This document shows positions 6,932-10,034 of a stretch of DNA of 10,034 nucleotides, in pieces. The notes under the pieces are model-generated. The model saw only the letters and a program-made list of their open reading frames with translations, had not been told where the DNA came from and did not search any database. The stretch is from Phycisphaerales bacterium UBA2402 (lineage in GTDB: Bacteria; Planctomycetota; Phycisphaerae; Phycisphaerales; UBA1924): assembly GCA_002343715.1 (NCBI GenBank), contig DDSA01000280.1, forward strand, positions 1-10,034. The letters run 5' to 3'. Position 1 is the stretch's first letter; the number at the start of each line of letters is the position of its first letter. The position numbers were made by a program, and so were the translations under genes.

Positions 6932-7828
6932 ATGCAGCCCAACAGTCAGTCTTCCCGTCGTCATGCCTTCACTCTTATAGAACTTCTGGTGGTCATCGCG
7001 ATCATCGCGGTGCTGATCGGTGTTCTCCTGCCCGCGCTCGGCAAGGCACGTGAGACGGCCCGCACCACCAAGTGCCAGAGCAACATCCGACAACTCACGA
7101 TCTCGCTCGTGCAGTACGCCCAGGATTACAAGTTCCGCTTCCCGCCTTCGCTCACGGCCTCGGGGAGCGAACTCGGTCAGTTCTGGTACGACATGCCCCG
7201 GCTGGGCAACTACCTGCCCCAGGTCGTGTTCGTGGATCGTCCGACCAACGGGTACGAGACGATCGCGGGAGGGGTGATGGAGTGCCCGAACCACCAGGCC
7301 GGGGCGCGTTCCTACGGCATGAACCGCTGGGCGCAGTCCGCGTGGGGCACGGTGACGAACTTCCAGCAACCGGGCATCTCGCCATCGTCCCTCGGCCGTG
7401 GCTTCGATGCGAACGTGGACTTTTCGTCGAGCATGATGCTGATCGGCGAGATGTGGGCGATCCAGGGCATCGACGTGGAGGGCCAGCGGCGCTGGGTGAC
7501 GCAGGATTCCTTCGGCACCTTCGGGCGGCCCGGTGAGCGCTTCGGCGGCGGGAACGGCGTCAACGACGCGTCGATCACGCCCGGCTTTGACCGCCCGCCG
7601 GAGTTCGGCCCCGGCTTTGACCCGCCCAAGAGCTACACCTCGTACGCACGCCATCCGCGCAAGAAGACGCAGAACGTGGCGATCAGCGGGGGGACGATGA
7701 TCGGGTTCGTCGATGGGCACGCGGCGGTCAAGGTGGCCGGCGAGGTGGTGGATACGTCCACGGGAAAGAGCACGCTCAAGGTGCTCTGGTCTCCGAAAGA
7801 CCCGGAGATCGACCGGCCCAACCAGTGA
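6932..7828 (+). CDS. Type II-like pseudopilin (prepilin N-methylation domain, planctomycete type)
   Basis: A 298-residue protein with a short basic leader and a class III signal: RRHA before [20 protein letters not shown]. Prepilin peptidase would cut between Ala12 and Phe13. Ala replaces the usual Gly at -1. The conserved Glu at +5 is Glu17, and residues 13-36 form the membrane-spanning helix. After it come [20 protein letters not shown] and a globular domain of about 240 residues ending in a H-x-DG-type block ([27 protein letters not shown], split over 239-265). That block is typical of the large planctomycete/Lentisphaerae pseudopilin family. Individual functions are unknown; these are thought to be envelope proteins linked to type II-like machinery. 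Lying 29 nt after a sugar regulator and just before a sugar-binding lipoprotein, it may help handle extracellular carbohydrate (inference). Confidence 0.9.
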   Translation: MQPNSQSSRRHAFTLIELLVVIAIIAVLIGVLLPALGKARETARTTKCQSNIRQLTISLVQYAQDYKFRFPPSLTASGSELGQFWYDMPRLGNYLPQVVFVDRPTNGYETIAGGVMECPNHQAGARSYGMNRWAQSAWGTVTNFQQPGISPSSLGRGFDANVDFSSSMMLIGEMWAIQGIDVEGQRRWVTQDSFGTFGRPGERFGGGNGVNDASITPGFDRPPEFGPGFDPPKSYTSYARHPRKKTQNVAISGGTMIGFVDGHAAVKVAGEVVDTSTGKSTLKVLWSPKDPEIDRPNQ

Positions 7829-7832
7829 CGGG

Positions 7833-7853
7833 CGCGGCATGCACGGTGCCGCG
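7833..7853 (+). terminator. GC-rich hairpin between pseudopilin and binding-protein genes
   Basis: CGCGGCA (7833-7839) and TGCCGCG (7847-7853) form a perfect 7-bp stem with a 7-nt loop, 4 nt after the pseudopilin stop. No T tract follows, so it may attenuate rather than end transcription. It covers the ATG at 7839, which argues against that codon as the next gene's start. Confidence 0.4.
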
Positions 7854-7859
7854 TATGCT
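7854..7859 (+). promoter_or_regulatory. Possible -10 box of the binding-protein gene
   Basis: TATGCT (4 of 6 to consensus, T-A-n-n-n-T kept) lies 9-12 nt before the in-frame GTG codons at 7869 and 7872. This is similar to the gatB arrangement. No good -35 box is seen at 16-18 nt. A start there would be nearly leaderless. Confidence 0.25.
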
Positions 7860-7871
7860 CGGCGTGACGTG

Positions 7872-9272
7872 GTGAAGACGCCCACACCGCTCCATCCCCG
7901 GCTTTCGCGGCGTGCGGCCGCACGATGGTGCGCAGCCGCGTTGTGTGTTGCGGCGGTTGTGCCTTTCGTCGCGTGTGATCGCGCGAGGGATGACCGCGCC
8001 GAAGTGGAGTTCTGGACCCTGTCCCTCTCGCCGATGTTCGATTCGTTCGTGCGGGGCCGGATCGAGGCCTTCGAGGCGGAGAATCCGGGCGTGCGAGTGC
8101 GCTGGATCGATGTGCCCTACGACGCGCTGGAGCGCAAACTCATCGCCGCGGCGGCGGCGGGGCGCGCACCCGACGTGGTCAACATGCCCGATCTGAACTT
8201 CGCGCGCTTTGTGTCGCTCGGGGCGTTCAGGGCGCTGGATGATTGCTTGCCCGGCGGGTCCGATGAGCGGTATCTCCCCGGAGCGCTCGCGCTGTGCCGC
8301 GTGCGGGGCGGGTTGATGGCCCTGCCCTGGTACGTGAACCCGCAGGCACGGATCGTGAACACCGCACTCCTGAAAAAGGGCGGGCTGGATGTGGACTCGG
8401 TCGCGCGGGACTGGCGCGGCCTGGCGAAGCAGGCGAAAGACTTTCACGCCGCGACTGGGGCGTACCTCTTTTCACAGCCGCTGGGGGAGGAGTCGCAACT
8501 CCCGATCATGCTCTTCGCCGAGGGGCTTTCACCACTGAGACCCGGCGCGGAAGGGGCGTTGGAGCCGTCGCTCGCCACGCCCGAGATCAGCGCCTACCTG
8601 GCCGATTTTGTGCGGCTTTACCGCGAGGGCGCACTCCCGCGCGACGCCGCGACGCGCGGGCACGCCCACCTGACCGAGATGTTCCAGGACGGCAAGGTCG
8701 CCGTGATCTCGACGGGTCCGAACTTCGTGAAGCGGATCAGGGATGTCTCTCCGACGGTTTACGCATCGACCCAAGTCCTGCCCGGCGCGGTGGGCGCTCT
8801 GAATCGAGTTCACCTGCCTGTGATGGTGCTGGCTGTGACGGGCCAGTCGCGCCGACCGACGGAGGCCGCCGCGCTCGCGTGGTTCATGACCGGTCCCGAG
8901 TCGCAGACCGAGTTCTGCAAACACGCGGCGATCATGCCCAGTTCGACGGGGTCTCTCTCGGACCCGTTCTTTGCAACGCCCACCGCCCGCGCGGGCGAAG
9001 ATGAGAAGTTGCTCCAGGCACGCGCCGTGGCGGCGGGCACGCTCGCCGATGCCGCGGCCTTCACCGCGAGTGTTGAGACCTGGCCCGACCTCCGCCGCGC
9101 GTTCGAGGACGAGTTCAAGCGCGTGCTGCTCGATGGCGCCGACCTCGACGAATCGCTGCGGCGCATCGAAACTCACTGGGGAAGCATCCTGCGGGCCGCG
9201 CCGCCCGTCGGGATCGATGCGCTTCCCACCCGAGAGCCGGTGCGGGCGGCGGGGGAGGCGGGACGCTCCTGA
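7872..9272 (+). CDS. ABC sugar transporter, family 1 extracellular solute-binding lipoprotein
   Basis: The ligand-capturing protein of a carbohydrate ABC importer (UgpB/MalE-like). From GTG 7872 it has 466 residues. It opens with a basic n-region (RLSRRAAARW), a hydrophobic core and PFVAC, with Cys35 as the probable lipidated residue. Phe at -3 is a slightly unusual lipobox. Family features follow: EVEFWTLSL (44-52), FEAENPGVRVRWIDVPYD, KLIAAAAAGRAPDVVNM, GGLMALPWYVNPQ and FQDGKVAVISTGP. The start is uncertain. ATG 7839 would add 11 residues but sits in a hairpin, and GTG 7869 is also possible. The permease ATG follows the stop by 1 nt, so the two are translationally linked. The substrate is unknown. 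The regulator two genes upstream suggests a regulated sugar. Confidence 0.88.
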   Translation: MKTPTPLHPRLSRRAAARWCAAALCVAAVVPFVACDRARDDRAEVEFWTLSLSPMFDSFVRGRIEAFEAENPGVRVRWIDVPYDALERKLIAAAAAGRAPDVVNMPDLNFARFVSLGAFRALDDCLPGGSDERYLPGALALCRVRGGLMALPWYVNPQARIVNTALLKKGGLDVDSVARDWRGLAKQAKDFHAATGAYLFSQPLGEESQLPIMLFAEGLSPLRPGAEGALEPSLATPEISAYLADFVRLYREGALPRDAATRGHAHLTEMFQDGKVAVISTGPNFVKRIRDVSPTVYASTQVLPGAVGALNRVHLPVMVLAVTGQSRRPTEAAALAWFMTGPESQTEFCKHAAIMPSSTGSLSDPFFATPTARAGEDEKLLQARAVAAGTLADAAAFTASVETWPDLRRAFEDEFKRVLLDGADLDESLRRIETHWGSILRAAPPVGIDALPTREPVRAAGEAGRS

Positions 9273-9273
9273 C

Positions 9274-10032
9274 ATGACCCCCCTCCGCCGTCATCACCCG
9301 CTGACACCCTATCTCTTCCTCGCCCCGGCGATGGGGGTACTCGGGGTTTTTTTCCTTATCGCCACGTTGCAGGTGGTGTATTTTTCGCTGACCCGCTACA
9401 CGGCGTTCCAGGGGCCGGTCTTCATCGGGCTGGAGAACTACCGTCGTGCGCTGGCTTCCGAGCGGTTCTGGCTCTGCCTGGCCAACAGCGGGCTGTACCT
9501 GCTCGTGACGCCGACTGGGCGGCGGTCTTGGGCGCTGGCCTACCGCTGGGAAGGGAAACAACGGACGCTGCCCCTGGGCAAATTTCCTGCCATCAGCGCG
9601 GCCGAAGCCCGGCACCTCGCCGAGAAGGCCCGGATCGCTGTCGACCGTGGCGAGGATCCCGGCATCAGGACGAAACGGGCCGCCCGTGAGAAGGCTGCGG
9701 TCGAGCGGTCCCGGCGCTTCGACACGGTCGCGCAAGAATGGTTCAAGTGCCGCGTTGAGACCCGGCGGGAGCCGCGTTCGGCCGCTCGAGTCTGGTCTCA
9801 GGTGCGGGCGAATCTGGTCCAGCCGCTGGGCGATCGAGACGTTGGCGCCATTACGCCGTCAGACCTGCTCGACGCCCTGCGGAAGATCGAGGCGCGGGGC
9901 GCAGTCTACAGCGCCAAGCGCATCGGGCAGTATGCACATCAGATCTTCCGCAGGGCGTCGAGCAGGTCTGACGGCGTAATGGCGCCAACGTCTCGATCGC
10001 CCAGCGGCTGGACCAGATTCGCCCGCACCTGA
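9274..10032 (+). CDS. Chimeric ORF: ABC sugar permease N-terminus joined to P4-type integrase fragment
   Basis: Residues 1-80 are a MalF/UgpA-type inner-membrane permease: basic N-terminus, first membrane helix (YLFLAPAMGVLGVFFLIATLQVVYFSL, split over 13-39), then FIGLENYRRALASERFWLCLANS, the usual stretch before helix 2. A whole permease has about 290 residues and six helices. Here, after LYLLVTP, the frame becomes the arm-binding domain of a tyrosine integrase (TGRRSWALAYRWEGKQRTLP onward). The last 26 or so residues (227-252) come from a reverse-complemented copy of integrase sequence and end at an accidental TGA. The permease start is sound: the ATG lies 1 nt past the binding-protein stop, with GGGAGG 15 nt upstream. 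The whole ORF is very unlikely to be a real protein. Its two halves are best treated as separate partial genes. Confidence 0.8.
   Translation: MTPLRRHHPLTPYLFLAPAMGVLGVFFLIATLQVVYFSLTRYTAFQGPVFIGLENYRRALASERFWLCLANSGLYLLVTPTGRRSWALAYRWEGKQRTLPLGKFPAISAAEARHLAEKARIAVDRGEDPGIRTKRAAREKAAVERSRRFDTVAQEWFKCRVETRREPRSAARVWSQVRANLVQPLGDRDVGAITPSDLLDALRKIEARGAVYSAKRIGQYAHQIFRRASSRSDGVMAPTSRSPSGWTRFART
9490..9951 (+). pseudogene. Fragment of a P4-type tyrosine recombinase/integrase
   Basis: The translation from GLYLLVTPTG onward matches the DUF4102-type arm-binding domain of P4-like integrases (G-LYLLV-P-G---W---YR--GK--TL-LG-FP-ISLAEAR pattern). It continues into the SAM-like core-binding domain (RFDTVAQEWF ... 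GDRDVGAITPSDLLDALRKIEARGA ... IGQYAHQIFR). Both ends are missing: no start region, and no catalytic domain with the R-H-R-Y residues. Such integrases normally move genomic islands into tRNA genes, but no tRNA or attachment site is visible. It may belong to another genome or another locus joined here. Confidence 0.85.
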
Positions 10033-10034
10033 GA
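9796..10034. repeat. Perfect 93-bp inverted repeat at the window's end (fold-back)
   Basis: Bases 9796-9888 are exactly the reverse complement of 9942-10034, around a 53-nt spacer (9889-9941). Pairing fails at the next inner pair (9889/9941) and the outer arm ends at the last base of the window. The left arm is ordinary integrase coding sequence, so the right arm is an inverted copy. This points to a snap-back artefact rather than a biological repeat. Confidence 0.95.

Noticed and set aside
9274..10032. A new natural fusion protein combining a transporter and an integrase
   Set aside because: The join lies at a short coincidental similarity, the permease lacks five of its six helices, the integrase lacks its catalytic domain, and the 3' end is a fold-back copy. 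An artefact explains all of these together.
9796..10034. Hairpin telomere or terminal inverted repeat of a mobile element
   Set aside because: The left arm is plain integrase coding sequence with no element boundary. No matching repeat is seen elsewhere in the window, and the copy simply stops at the last base.

Overview
The window reads as a high-GC planctomycete, most likely Phycisphaerae-like. This is inferred from four things: a DUF1559/H-X9-DG-style pseudopilin, a secreted protein ending in a planctomycete-type VPAPG / hydrophobic / RRRR sorting tail, a GntR-LacI hybrid regulator beside sugar-uptake genes, and few clear Shine-Dalgarno sites. All convincing genes lie on the plus strand. 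No rRNA, tRNA, CRISPR array or intact mobile element was seen.

Layout. (1) 1-1470: subtilisin-family (S8) serine protease, probably missing its 5' end. (2) 1552-3105: gatB, the housekeeping tRNA amidotransferase subunit, with a possible leaderless promoter. (3) 3256-4194: Gfo/Idh/MocA-type oxidoreductase behind a near-consensus promoter whose -10 box lies inside a perfect palindrome (a likely operator). (4) 4195-4437: AT-rich promoter and leader region. (5) 4438-5529: secreted protein of unknown function with a PEP-CTERM-like tail, followed by a terminator. (6) 5757-9513: an apparent carbohydrate-uptake locus made of a GntR/LacI-type regulator, a type II-like pseudopilin, an ABC sugar-binding lipoprotein and the start of an inner-membrane permease.

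The last ~550 bases are not trustworthy as a natural locus. The permease reading frame turns, without a frameshift, into the middle of a P4-type tyrosine integrase at a short stretch (9490-9513) that would suit either protein. The window then ends in a perfect 93-bp inverted repeat (9796-9888 and 9942-10034) around a 53-nt spacer, so the final residues are translated from reverse-complemented integrase sequence. The most economical reading is a chimeric join followed by a snap-back end, both from amplification or assembly. It should not be read as a new permease-integrase fusion.

How the genes may work together (inference): the hybrid regulator senses a sugar or derivative and controls the pseudopilin, binding protein and permease. 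The oxidoreductase may act on the sugar or a related polyol. The protease and the VPAPG protein are exported, while gatB is an unrelated housekeeping gene. I found no convincing new defence, mobile or regulatory system. The most useful results are the palindromic operator-promoter at 3181-3216, the regulator-pseudopilin-transporter arrangement, and the artefact-like right end.
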